Shown piece after piece: positions 28,201-41,500 of a stretch of DNA of 64,000 bases. This stretch comes from Pseudomonadota bacterium (GTDB lineage Bacteria > Pseudomonadota > Gammaproteobacteria > Burkholderiales > Rhodocyclaceae). Below the pieces are notes generated by a model. The model searched no databases and was not told the origin of the DNA. It saw nothing but the letters and a program-made list of their open reading frames with translations. Made by a program: the position numbers and the translations under genes. How positions within the stretch are numbered: position 1 is the stretch's first letter; every line of letters begins with the position of its first letter. The DNA lies in the NCBI GenBank assembly GCA_026399515.1, contig JAPLQT010000106.1, positions 24,922 to 88,921 of the forward strand. Reading direction: 5' to 3'.

Positions 28201-31200
28201 AAGGGTGCCGGTTTATTCGGCGAGCCCAGAATCTTGATCACCTCGAGCACCAAAAACAGTGGATTCCGATCTGGACCAGCGAGACCACCATCCGACGCGC
28301 CTTGGAAAGTGAGGCTCCCCAACAATACTGGCGCCTGATCGTCGGAGAGATCGCCAATCTCCCATCAAGTTCTCGCGACGACCCTCTCGGGCTCCGCTCC
28401 GTGCAGTGGTTGCCATTGGCGAATGGCGGAGTGATCAGCCCGGAAGATGTGATCGACGTTGATGCGATGGCCAACGAGATCGATCAGTTGTCGTCGCGTT
28501 GTGGTTATCCATTCGCTGGTATCTCCGGACTGCACCAAGACGTGAGACTGCAAACGGAGTTCGGCACCCTTCGCCAGCTATTTTCTGCAGGAATCGAAGG
28601 CTTGCCGCGTCTGGGGCAGTTGATGTCAGAGGTGCCCGGATACAGCGTTGGCTTGATTTCCGGTCTTGGCGGCGACAACCTGCGAAAAGTGGCGGATACG
28701 CTTGAGAATCTTCCAATGCTGCCTGCCTGGGCCATCCTAGCCAAGGCGATCCGGGTATTCGATGCAGAAGCCGTGGGAGAGCACCTGCTAGGTGAGGTAT
28801 GCAAGCCGCTTGAGTTTCCCGATATCGTAGGCGCTCTGCGCGAAATATCGGATGCGGGGGCGGAAGAGCATTACGTAACGTCCTTCAATCTTTACCTTCG
28901 GCAACTTGCCCTAGCGGGAGTTCAAGGCCGGGAGCAAATTCGTCAACTTCGACTGCTGTCAAAGGCGGGCTCCTGGCAAGATGCCGGCCGCCTTTGCGTC
29001 GGTGCCGCTGGCGTGGTGTGCAATAGCCAATTGGATGACACGCAGGCTCGGATTCTTGCGGGTCTGATTGTCGACAATTCGGGGCCGACGGCAGAGGCGA
29101 ACGCGGCGAAGCTAGTTGATTCAAAAGACGCGTTTCATCACGGCGAGTCGTTAGCGAGAACCCTTGAGATCTATTTCCGCTCCTGGAATGACGTGATGCC
29201 GAGCCCGCCTATTGGTGCGTTTGTATGCATGCTCGGAACCAATGCTCGGCAGTTGGGTGAAGAGCTTCTCAAACCGCATAGCATGGGGTGGTTCACCGAC
29301 AGGCTCGGCTGGGTGGATCCAGGTCAGGAAGCAGATGGCAAGTGGCGATGGATGAGTCGGATGAGCGCTTTGGAGGCGCTCGATTCGCTGGATCCACGTA
29401 TCAAGGTGACGGCAGATTCATGCGTCGATGTGCTGACGATTACCGGCGATCTGTTGTCAGTCGATCTCGACAGTGAGTTCGATACGATCTTCGCTGGCGC
29501 ATTCAGTTGGCGAGGCGGCTACACGGTAGACATCACCCTGCGTAGTTTGCCGAATCTTGTGAATTTCGCGCCCCAGGATCTGTCGAATCTGCTTCGTCGC
29601 AGTGCAATGCATCTGCTGAAATCCGCCTATAGCCAAGAGTCTTGCGGGATTGCTCCGCTCTGGGACGAACTTGAGAAGAGCGATCAACTGTCTCTGGAGG
29701 TTGCGCGTGACCTGATCCTCGAAAACCTGCCGTTCTATCTGCAGCAGCTCAAAGTGGCGAAACGGAACCGAAAATTATCCGATGCTTTGACCTCACTGAA
29801 GAAACTACAGCACGAGAAATCTGAAGCGGCGAGTACCAATCACGCCGCATTGCCGGCCTTGGAGGGCAAGGTAGGCGAGGCCAAGAAATATCTCGCTCGC
29901 CTTATGGTGGAGGACGAAGATGTTCAGCGGGCCATCCTTTCGGGTGTTCGAGATCGCGTCAAACAAAGTCAGTACGAATTGTCGAGCATTGCCTTTGAGC
30001 TATTTCAGAACGCGGATGACGCCGTTTCCGAAATGCAGCTACTTCACCAGGGTGGTGGTCAGGTCCCTTTTCCCAGTAAAGCGATCGGGCGATTCATCGT
30101 TGAAGCCGATGGAGCGGTTTTGCGTTTCATTCACTGGGGACGGCCAATCAATTTCACCGGTCAGGGCGCGGCAGCAAATCCTGCTTATCAGGACGACTTG
30201 GAGAACATGCTTATCCTTTCGGCGTCGGACAAGGACGCTGCCCAACTGGTGACAGGCAAGTTCGGTCTGGGATTCAAGAGTGTGCTGCTCGCAACGGATA
30301 GTCCACGCATCGTCAGTGCCGACTTGCGTGCCAAGATCATCGGCGGCTGCCTACCAGAACGATGGACTGGACCGGACGTTGAGCAGGCATTGGCGGTACT
30401 TGAGCGCCATCGGGTCGCCGATGGACCACGCTTGCGCCCGACGTTGATCGAACTGCATGTCGATGCGCCGGAAGAGCGAGAGCAGATAATTGCTCGTTTC
30501 GACGCATTCGCGGGAATGCAGGCGGTATTCAGTAAAGAGATTCGCCGAATCTCGATTCAAGGCCAGGAGCGCGAATGGCGCCCCGTGCTTTTGATTGACG
30601 ATACGCCGGGTATCGAGATCGGATCTGTGCGGCTGCCGACCAAAAGTGGTTTTGCCCCTGGACGACTACTTGTCTGGCGCGGCCGCAATGCAACCGTAGC
30701 GATGCGTTTGGACTCGCGGGGGGTGGTCCCCTTCGAAGGCAACAGCGCCCTTGCTTTGCCTTCCATCTGGGTGACTGGGCCGACGCGTGAGACGCCGGCG
30801 AGCGGGCTTATCCTCAACGCGAATTTCGACGTGGATGCTGGGCGTGGCGCGTTGGCTCACGGCGAGGGGGGGCAAGCGAACCTCAGGCTGGTTCGTGAAC
30901 TTGCCGAGGAGTTTTCACGCGACCTGAAGCAGGTAGTTCAGGGCACGCGCGATGATTGGGATTTGGCGCGAGACAGGCTCGGGCTTGCACAGGATGTTTC
31001 CGCAGCCGCATTTTGGGCGAGTTTTTGGAAGCAGGCTGTGCAGACAAGAATTGATGATGATGCCTCATTGTCGGCCGAGCTCCTTCACTGCTTCGGCACC
31101 TGCCTGCTCGACCGCTTCGTCAAATTGGCAGGAGAGGTCCCGAACGGAATGCCAGATGATCTGGGTGAGTTTGTCCCCGTGGATGATATTTGCCTTGTCG

Positions 31201-32795
31201 TCGGGAGCCGTTGGTTTCCTGTGCTGCCGCATTTGCGTGTTTGGGCAGATTTTGTTGGCAGCTATCCAGTACCTGGCTGGATTGCTGAAGACGTTGCGGA
31301 CGCGCTCGAGGCTGCGAGGGCCGCATCGGATGGAAGCAGTATTCCCAGACTCAGCGTTGAATTGATCAGAAGCTGTGTTCCGAATTCTCATTGTTCCCCG
31401 GAAACAGCCAACGCGCTGTTCTTTGTCTTGGCGAATGTGCATCCGTTTGACCAGATCCTGGTTGGCAATGTTTTCAGCACGCTGTTGTTTATGGCGGAAG
31501 ACGGATCGTGGCAGCTTGGATCCGATTTGCTGAAGGATCGAAATGCGCCAGAAGAAGGCTTGTGCTTCTTGTTCGCTGACAGCCGGAATGTCCTCAACAG
31601 TAGCTATACGAGTACAGCGCGGAATTTCGCGATTGAGCGCGGTGCGCGATGGTTCCTTGCGCCTTACACGATCGCAGGTTGGATATTCCGTTCGTCCAGT
31701 TCGGCTGCACGCGAGGCGGGTTTGCGCTATCTGCTTTGTGGTGCTCAGAGTTTCGCAGTGCGCGAGCAACTGCGACTCGGCCTCATCGGTACGTGGCTGG
31801 AGTCGATCCAGGTCGATTCCGCCGTGCTCGCCACGTTTTCGCCGGATGAACGACAGCAGCTGGTTGCCATGCTGAACCCGGGTGGTCTCGATTATCTGCC
31901 GCCAACGATTGAGCCCATTGTTACGACAGTTATTCATGAAGCTGCTCTGGAGAGGATTTTCGAGTGGTGGACCGATGAGCGCGATGAGCTTCTGCCGAAA
32001 TACGAGAAGAATTTCTGGCCGGAGAGCGTTCCGCGGCGGTTTGAAGATCCTGCCGATGGAGATCGACGATCGTGGATGACCTTATTTGCGCTCGGATTGA
32101 TGCAGCGCTTGGGTCGGACGCGAGACTTTCAGAATCGCGGCTTCATCGACTTCACTGATTCGAAGGGATGGTGGCCTGTTTTCTGCAACGTCCGCCCTCA
32201 GGACGATCCCGATGCCTGGATGAACATCCTGAAGGACTATGCCGAGCAACCAAATGCGGACGAGAAGTACATTCGCTGGATGGATTGTTTCCCGAGCCTC
32301 TATCGGATTGCGCGATGGATGGAAGCCTATTCGCATGTCTTCCTCAGTCTGGATCAGCGAACGCCTCGCGAGCTTGTGGCATATCTTGCCCCGAACGAGG
32401 ATCCGGTTCTGGATGGCTCAGACATCCTTGCGCCATCGCTGCGGAATAGCCTGAGACTCGGCCAGCACCTCGTCGTACGCGAACTGCTGCGGGCTGGTAC
32501 TTTGAAGTCCGATACGGCTCAGAGCCTTGCCTACATGCCGAATTTCCGTGTCAGGGCCTTGTTCACTCAGATCGGCTATCCGTCACCGGATACGGGAATG
32601 GCGATCTCGCAAATTCTGAGGAGTGCGCTGGGAGATCGCGCCGGATTTCACGGCGATTATGATATCCCGCTCCTGATCCTTGCTGGTAGCAGTGACCTGC
32701 AAGCACGAGTTCTCGATATCCGGCAGGATGACGACGGGTTTGAAGATGTGAACGTTTTGTACGGAATGGAGATTGACGATGAGTCGCTTGTCTGA
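25210..32795 (+). CDS. Giant sacsin-like protein with two GHKL ATPase modules, one frameshift
   Basis: I read 25210-32795 as one gene of about 2528 codons. Module 1 has the GHKL N-box ELIQNADDA (about 29-37), LNDGEF and GKFGLGMKSVF (about 97-107). Module 2 repeats these as ELFQNADDA (about 1600) and GKFGLGFKSV (about 1683). Each resembles the Hsp90-like ATPase of sacsin. The frame breaks at 27690-27735: the first reading ends in RTSRHGGYC, but the overlapping frame reads LSNVEARRILLKAVRG into the second half without a natural start (only TTG at 27729). One missing base near 27700 would join them. RBS GGGGAGTAGGAA precedes the ATG. Sacsin-type ATPases occur in defence islands, but their mechanism is not settled. 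Confidence 0.75.
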
Positions 32796-35386
32796 GGGAT
32801 GCCGCGTAACGCACCCGCGCCATGGTCCCGGCGAGGTTCTGTTCGATCGCGGCGAGACGATGGTCGCCCGGTTCGCCCATGGCCTCGAAGAGGTCAAGTC
32901 GAGTGAACTGGTCAGAATCGTGGATTTGTTGGCGGCCATCGAAGGCGGTGAGAATTTCCCTCTCGATACCACCTTGCTCCGTGCGCAAGCCACTGCAATC
33001 CGTTCGGTGAATGACGCCTGGGGTGTCTTCTCTCGTTCGCGAATCTCCCTGCTGCCCCATCAACTGTGGGTTTGCCACAAGGCGTTGCGGCAGTGGCCGA
33101 TCCGGCTTCTGATTGCCGACGACGTGGGGATGGGGAAGACCGTCGAAGCGGGCCTTGTCCTGTGGCCCTTGCTCGCCAAGGGCGCAATCAAGCGACTGCT
33201 GATCCTGACGCCGGCAAAGCTGGTCGAGCAATGGCAGATCCGCATGCGGCAGATGTTCGATATTCGTCTTGCGATTTACACGACCGACGCCGACACGCCT
33301 CGAAGTGATTTCTGGAACACGCAGGATCGCGTCGTCGCTTCACTACCGACGCTCAGAGCCGATAACAACGGTCGGCACGAGCGCCTGTTGTCTGCGCCTG
33401 AATGGGACATGGTCATCGTCGATGAGGCACATCACCTGAACGCCGATGAGAACGGCTCGAAGACGCTGGGCTTGCAGCTGCTGGAGAACATGCAAGAGCT
33501 TGGCAAGATCACCTCCTGCATCTTCTTCACTGGCACACCGCACCGGGGTAAGGACTACGGTTTCTGGTCGCTGATGCGCGTCCTGGATTCAAGAGAGTTT
33601 GATCCGGATAAATCAAACGATCGGATGCTGGCGGCACTGCCGCGCTATCTCATTCGGAACGCCAAGCAGAAGGCGACCGACATGAGCGGCAACCGTCTAT
33701 TCCAGCCGATAAAGCAGTATCCGGAAACCTTCGACTACACGCCCGAGGAATCCGCGTTTTACAGCCTGATGAGTAACTTTATCCTTGCCGGTAAGGCTTA
33801 TGCATCAAGTTTGAATAAGGCCCAGCGCGGGCAGGTGATGCTGGTTTTGATCGCCCTTCAAAAACTGGCATCCAGTTCGGTCGCCGCTGTTCGGTCGGCA
33901 CTTGAAACGAGGCAGGTACGCCTGTACGGCCTCGCGACCAAGTATCGCAATGACTTGGCGCAAGAAACTGAAGACCCGTCATCCAGGCAAGATCCTGTTG
34001 ATGGAGGACGAGGCTGCGCACTTGAATGACCTGATCGACGCTGCTTCTGCCGTCAAGACCGAAACACGCATTCATCGCGTGATCGAAATTATTGAAAGCC
34101 GTTTTTCCGGGCGCTCCGTGCTCCTCTTTACCGAGTACAAGCGAACGCAGGCTCTCTTGATGTCGGCCTTGATTGATCGATTTGGTGACGACTGCGTCGG
34201 CTTCATCAACGGCGACGACCGGCTGGATGGGGTCACGCTGCCGGACGGACGGGTCGTGAGCAAGTCGGCTCGACGTGAGGACGTTTGTGAAGCATTCAAT
34301 TCGGGAGGCATCCGCTTTCTGATTTCCACCGAAGCAGGTGGGGAGGGAATCGATCTGCAATATCGGTGCAACGCGCTGATTCACGTGGACCTCCCGTGGA
34401 ACCCGATGCGGTTGCATCAGCGTGTTGGCCGCCTCAATCGTTACGGGCAGACGCAGACGGTGGAGGTGGTGTCGCTCCGCAATCCGGATACTGTCGAGTC
34501 GATGATCTGGGACAAACTGGAGGAAAAGATCGCCAATATCATGGCCGCCCTCGGCTCGGCCATGGACGAGCCTGAGGATCTCCTGCAATTGGTGCTTGGC
34601 ATGGCCAGTCCGGGATTCTTCGAGGAATTGTTCGTCGGTGCCGCCGCGGTCCCAAAGGATCGGCTGGCTGGCTGGTTCGATTCCCAAACGCTAACCTTTG
34701 GCGGCGCTTCGGCAATCGATACGGTCAAGACCCTGGTCGGGCATGCGCAGAGTTTCGATCTTTCGGGACTGAAGGACGTGCCGCCGCTCGATCTTCCTGA
34801 TCTTCTGCCGTTCTTTCAGGGCGCCTTGGAACACAACGGCCGGCGGCCGAAGCTCGACGCTGGATTGTTGTCGTTCAAGACGCCCGAAAGGTGGCTCGAT
34901 CATCCGGCGATCAAACGCGACTACAAAGACCTGTGCTTTGATCGCAGCTCGCGTATCAGTGCGGAAGGCGGATTGATCGGTGTCGGTCATCCATTGGTCA
35001 CTCGTGCTTTGGACCAGGCGGATCGAATGGAATCCGTACTGTCCTATGTCAATGGATTGAGTTCGCCGCTATTGCTCCTTCTCGCGTCAGACCGAGTGAC
35101 CGATGGAGGCGCGCATGTGCGACGCACGGCTCTTGGCGTTGTTCAGGACGAGGCCGGTCCCACCGTTATTCGTGATTGGGAGGTCTTGAAGCTGCTGAAC
35201 GGGTTGGAGGTTCCGCGCGCCGCTCTGGACAAGACAAGAATCGATGCTTCACAAATGCAAAGCTGGGTGCGTGAAGCGAAGCTAGCCGCGGCGGCTTACT
35301 TGCCGAAGCTTGATCTACCGTTTTCGGTGCCGGAGCTGAAGGAACTTCTGCTTCTCTGGCCTTTGGAACTCGCTTCGAAAGCATGA
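32779..35386 (+). CDS. SNF2-type helicase, one frameshift
   Basis: About 869 codons in two frames. The N-lobe shows IADDVGMGKTVEAGLVLWP (motif I, about 111-129), VIVDEAHHLN (motif II, about 212-221) and FTGTPHRGKDYGFW (motif III). The C-lobe shows SVLLFTEYKRTQALL, ISTEAGGEGIDLQY and QRVGRLNRYGQTQ (motif VI, about 546-558). The frame changes near 33955-33965 (one extra or two missing bases): LATKYRNDLA passes to KKLKTRHPGKILLMEDEAAHL. No slippery heptamer is visible there, so a programmed shift is unlikely. The start lies inside the 3' end of the sacsin-like gene, indicating coupling. It probably remodels DNA for the DUF3883/sacsin module. Confidence 0.8.
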
Positions 35387-35550
35387 GCGGCTCGATGTCG
35401 TCAAACATCAGCATTGCTTGTCTTCTCGAGGCGACGGCCCAGCAAAGCGTCTGCGGTATGGGCTTCAAGAGCCGAACAGCGCCCGATCAGGCTGTCGTGC
35501 TCCGCACTTACTGCATTGAATAGCTAAGTCATCCAGGTTCGCGAACCCAT

Positions 35551-38500
35551 ATGCTGCCTTCACTCCTTGCTCGAGAAATACAGAACGGCCTGAAGCATTT
35601 CCTGCGGACCGGCTTCGAGCCATCTGACCCTCTTTTTGCCGGCGTCATGCAACGCTTTACCGAAGACGAGGCACGCTGGATGAAAGGGCCTTACATCCAG
35701 GTGGGGCTACCGTTTCGCACCGGAACGCACGGCACCAAATACTTCGGGAGCTTTGAGACCGAATTTCCCGGACACGTCCATCAGGAGGTGGCGTGGCAAC
35801 GGCTGACCAGCAACCGCGCGGCGGCGAGCACGTTGGTGGCTACCGGCACGGGGAGCGGCAAGACCGAATGCTTTTTGTACCCACTGCTTGACCACTGCGC
35901 CCGTGCTCGTGGCGATGGCGTGGTCGGGGTCAAAGCACTGGTGATCTACCCGATGAATGCGCTGGCCGCCGATCAGGCCCGGCGCTTTGCCCAGATCATT
36001 GCCCAGACACCGGCATTCAAGGGATTGCGCGTCGGCTTGTTTGTGGGTGGGCGCTCGTGCAAGTATGGCCGGGGCCTCATGGCCATGACGGCCACCAGCG
36101 TGATTACCGACCGCGAGACGCTGCGCAAAGACCCGCCTGACATCTTGCTGACCAACTACAAGATGCTCGACTATCTGCTGATTCGCCCCAAGGACCGGCT
36201 GCTGTGGGCCAAGAACACGGCGGAGACCTTGCGCTATGTGGTGGTGGACGAGTTGCATACCTTCGATGGTGCGCAAGGGACGGACTTGGCGCTGCTGCTG
36301 CGCCGACTGCGGGCACGCCTGCAAACGCCGGACGGTCACTTGATTTGTGCTGGCACGTCGGCCACCTTGGGCGGCAATGCGGATACGGCGCCACTGCGTG
36401 AATACGCGCGACAAATCTTCGGCGTGGATTTTCCGCTGGAATCGGTCGTCACGGAAAACAGACTGACCGAGGGAGAATTCCTTGGTGAGAGCACGATCGA
36501 GCATGTGCTGTATCCACGGCCTGATTTTGATACGGTGCTGGATACCGACCAGTATCCGTCGCAACAAGCAGCGGTGGCGGCGTGGTTCGCCTTGTTCTTC
36601 CCTGGGCTGGAACTGCCTGCCGATGTGGATGACCCTGCCTGGCGCCGTGCGCTGGGTGGCTTGCTCAAGAAACATTTGCTGTTCGTGAATCTGCTCAAGC
36701 TGCTGAAAAGCCAGATCGTCTCGCTGGCCGAGTTGCAGCAGCAGATGCAAGGCCCCTTGCCTGAAGGCGCACGTGCTCATATCGGCCAGGTGCTGGATGC
36801 TTTGCTGGTGTTGGTGGCTTGGGCGCGTGACCCGGTCGGCCGCCCCTTGGTGACGCTTAGGGTGCAACTCTGGATGCGCGAGCTGCGCCGGATGGTGGCG
36901 CAGGTGTGCGGCGATACGCTGAACATTGAGCTGCGCGCCGACAGTGACGTCAAGCGCGAGCCCGGCAAGCTGTATCTGCCGCTGTTGCAGTGTGCGGATT
37001 GCCATACCACCGGCTGGCTTAGTCGGCTGCCCAATGGTCAATCCAGGCTGGTCACCGATCTCGACGAAATTTACAACACCTGGTTTGCCGGGCAGCCGGA
37101 AGCGCTGCGCCTCTATGCGCTCGCTGGATTGAAGCGTCCATTGTGCGATGGTATTGCCCAGCGAGTTTGTACCCAATGCGGCCATCTCCAAAGTGGTCCG
37201 GGGGAATGCGCGGCCTGCGGCCACGGGGATCTGGTGGATGTATTCCGGGTGACGGCGAACCGCTCCACCACCACCAAAGCGGGTGTCGCGCATGTATGGC
37301 ACGACCCGACGTGTCCGGCCTGTGGCAGCAAATTCAGGCAGCTCTTGCTCGGTGCTCGAAATACAACGCTCGGTGCCGTCACGATTGAACAAGGCTGGGC
37401 CAGCCCGTTTAATGACGACAAGAAGCTGATTGCTTTTTCTGATTCGGTGCAGGATGCAGCGCACCGGGCCGGCTTCTTCACGGCACGAACGTATCTCAAC
37501 ACGGTGCGCACTGGCCTGTCGCAGGTGATCGACCAGATCGCCACGCCGCAGTGTTCATGGAGCACTTTTCTAGATCAGTCGGCGCAACTGTGGCTGACGG
37601 AAGGATCGCCACTTGCGATGCCGGTCGAACGCTTTGTCTCGGAATTCATCGGTCCGGACATGATGTGGCAACGGGACTGGGCAGTATCACTCCAGGGCCT
37701 GGACAGCTTGCCCGGCGGAAGCCAATTGCCGGCAAGGGTGCAAAAGCGTCTCGCCTGGCAGGCGTTTGCCGAATTCACTTATCTCAGCCGCCGAGGGCGC
37801 AATCTTGACGCCATTGGTAAAGCCACGGTGGCACCACGACTGGCCGACATAGAACTCGCCGCCGAAGCACTGCTGCCCGTGTTGCATGAAAACTTCGGTA
37901 TCCGTCACGCGGACCAGAGAACCGTGGTGCAGTGGCTGTGGGGGTTCGTGTGTCATCTGCGTCAGCGCGGTGCAGTGGGCCACCCCGAGCTAATGAAATA
38001 CGCCTTGGATGGCAACGTCTTTGGCCTGACCCATTCGGCAGGTCGGAGCGAGTGGATGCCGCGCATGGGCGACCGTTCACCCCACCCGATGTTTCTGTCG
38101 CTGGGCAAAGAGCGCGGGTTTGACCATCTGGTGAATCCACAAGCGCAAACCTTCTTTCAGACCTGGCTACAGGCGACCTTGGGCGCCAATGGATTGCTAC
38201 CCAGTAAAGCGGATGAAGCGATCTACACGCAGGCTATTGATGTGCTGGTGCGAACAGGGGTTTTGTCACGCATCGCCAACGATCCCTTTGATGCAATCTG
38301 TTTGAACCCGGCGGCTTTGGTGTTGGAAACGCGGCTCGTGCGATTGGTGTCTGCGCAAGGCAAGCGCGGGCTCACCGTACCGGAGGATTCGGCAGATGCC
38401 TTGCTCGGCATGCCCTGTCTCGACGCCCCGCAGGAAAACTATGCCGAAAAAGTGGATGCCGGTGGTTGGCTCGCTAATCGCTTCAGCCGGGGTGACTTGC

Positions 38501-41500
38501 GACGGGTGTTTTCTGCCGAGCATACCGGGCTGCTGCAACGCGATCAACGCGAGGCACTCGAGCTGCGCTTCAAGGCCAAGACCCCGCACCCCTGGTATGA
38601 GAACTTGCTGTCGGCTACGCCAACGCTGGAGATGGGGGTCGACATCGGGGACTTGTCCTCAGTGCTGCTCTGCTCGGTGCCACCGAATCAGGCGAGCTAC
38701 CTGCAACGCATCGGGCGTGCCGGCCGGCGCGACGGGAATGCATTTACCGCCACACTCGCTGATGGCGCCAGTCCGCACGATCTGTACTTCTTTGAAGATA
38801 CCAACGAGATGCTTTTGGGTGAGGTGGTGCCGCCCGGCATCTTCTTGAAAGCTGCTGAAGTGCTGCGCCGGCAGATGTTCGCGTTTTGTCTCGATGATTG
38901 GGTCGGATCGGGTATCCCCGACACCGCACTACCTGACAAAACCAAAGAGGCGCTCGATGCGCGGGACAGCCTCGACCAAACACGCTTTCCTTATACGTTC
39001 CTGGACTACATCCTGGCGCATGAAGAGCGCCTACTGGAGGGCTTCAAGGCATTGTTGGGGGCCGACCTTGATGATCGCGTCGCCGATCGCTTGCAGGGCT
39101 TCATGCAAGGCACGGAAGAAGACAATGCCCTGCGTCTGCGGCTCAGCAAACTGCTGGAGGAGCTGGCCAAGGAACGCAAGATGCATCAGGAGCGTGGCAA
39201 ACAGGTGAAAAAGCAAATCAACGCTCTCAAGGCAGGTCCGCAGGATGAGGCCACGAGGAATGAGATCGACCACCTGGAACGCGAGCGGCAAAAGACGATA
39301 GAACTTGTCAAGGAAATCAATCAGCGTGAGTTGCTTAATACATTGACCGATGCGGGGCTGATACCAAACTATGCCTTCCCCGAAGCTGGCGTGGAATTGA
39401 AGTCACTGCTTTGGCGCAAAAAAGGCAGTGATGACCCTGTTGATTCGGGAACCTACATTTCCTTACCTGCTGAACGTTATGAACGCCCCGCGCAGTCGGC
39501 CTTGTCTGAATTTGCGCCGGAAAATGTGTTCTACGCCAACCAGCGCCGGGTTGAGATTGACCAGATCAACATGAGTCTGTCTTCCTTGGAAAATTGGCGC
39601 ATGTGCCCGACTTGTCAGCACATGGAGAACCTTGAGATTCACGCGGATGGCCACGGATCATGTCCGCGCTGTGGCGATCCGATGTGGGCTAACATTTCGC
39701 AGAAGCAACTGCTCTTGCGGTTCAAACAGGCGATTGCCAACAGCAACGACACGGATGTACGCATTGATGACAGCGCCGAAGATCGCGAGCCCAAGTTTTT
39801 TGTGCGCCAGATGCTCGCCGACTTTGAGAAGAAGGACATCACGGAGGCGTACCGTATCAAGGCCCTCGATATGCCCTTCGGCTTTGAGTTCATCGAACAT
39901 GTGGTGTTCCGGGATGTGAATTTCGGTGAGCCCACGAAAGCGGGGGCAGTTTATGCCGTGGCGGGGCAAGAGCGGTTGCGACCGGGTTTCAAGCTGTGCA
40001 AGCACTGCGGACAAATTCAGCGGGCACCGCGAAATGCACGCGAACGAGAGCAAGCCCAGTTTCACGCCTTCGACTGCGAAAAGCGTGGCAATGACGACCC
40101 GACCAACATCCTGGAGTGCTTGTACCTCTATCGCGAGTTTTCATCGGAGGCACTGCGGATTCTGGTGCCCTACACCAAGTCGGGCGTTGACGAAGCTTCT
40201 GTTCAGTCCTTTATGGCGGCGGTGCGAATCGGCCTCAAAAGGCGCTTTGGTGGCAAGGTCGATCACTTGCGGATGGTGACGCAGGAGGAAAAAGGTCAGG
40301 ACGGTGCAGCCAATCGACAGTATGTGATGCTCTACGACTCGGTTCCGGGGGGTACGGGCTATCTGCATGAACTGCTGGCCAATGAAGCAAAGACGCTGCT
40401 TGAGGTGTTTCGTTTGGCCCTGGCTCACCTTTCCGGCTGTTCGTGTAATGCCGTTGCAGAAAAGGATGGCTGCTACCGCTGCGTTTATCAGTACCGTCTT
40501 GGCAAGGCGATGGCCCTCGTCTCGCGTGACCGGGCAAGGACGATCCTCGAACATCTGGTGGAAAACTTGGATCAACTGGAACGTGTCGCTTCAATCTCCG
40601 AGATTTACATCAACCCCAATTTTGATTCCGAACTTGAGGCGCGTTTCATTGAGAGCCTGCGCCGCCTGAGCGGTGTGGGGGGGCTGCCATTTATCAAGTT
40701 GGTGCAGGAGATCGTTCAGGGGAAGTCCGGCTATCTGCTTGAAGTAGGAGAACAGCGCTACTGGGTCGAACCACAGGTGGATCTTGGCCTTAATGAAGGG
40801 GTTAGCGCACCGTGCCGGCCAGACTTCGTTTTGCGGCCAACGCAAAGTCTTTCCCAACGCCGTGCGATAGCGGTCTTCTGCGATGGTTGGGCGTATCACC
40901 ACGCTTCGACACGAGAGGACGCAAACAAACGTAGCGCCTTGGTGGCAAGCGGCAAGTTCTGGGTCTGGTCGGTGACGTGGGAAGATGTCCAGTCCGCCAT
41001 GGACGGCAAACTTGAAACGACTTTGGCGGATGGTCTTGAGACCATGTGCTTCAACCTCAAGGACATGCTTCCGCCCCCGCTGCGCTCCATGCTGAACGAC
41101 ACCTACTGGACTCAGCACGCAGTGGTTGTACTGCTTCAGTGGCTTGGCAAACCTACAGGCGAGAGCGGCGATCAATTCGCCAGTAAGTTGGCACACCATG
41201 CAGGGGCGACGGCATTCCGAATGGTCCCCAATCCTACCAGCGCTGAACTGGTGGAAACGCGAACAAAGCTGGTGCAATTTTGGGATGGCATGGATCATCT
41301 TCCCTGCGATCGGCCTACCCAGAGCGTTGCGTGCGGCAACGTCAATGATCCATCGTTGACGCTACGCTATTGGTGGCCAAGCGAGCTGGTCAATGCGACG
41401 CTACCCGCGCCGCCGAGCCCGGGATTCGTGATCTTCAATGAAGCGCATTTGCAGGACGAACCGCAGCGACATCTGACCTGGCGGCGCTGGTTGTGGTTAT

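Noticed and set aside
33950..33970. Programmed frameshift in the 32779 helicase
   Set aside because: No slippery heptamer, stop-linked slip site or downstream structure visible; an indel is simpler.
35707..37464. 585-aa minus-strand frame
   Set aside because: Antisense to the DUF1998 helicase across motifs I-III; composition is typical of GC-rich shadow frames.
39928..39950. GGTGAGCC inside the DUF1998 helicase (also near 51725 and 56690)
   Set aside because: Coding sequence without a suitable hexamer 10 bp downstream; treated as background.
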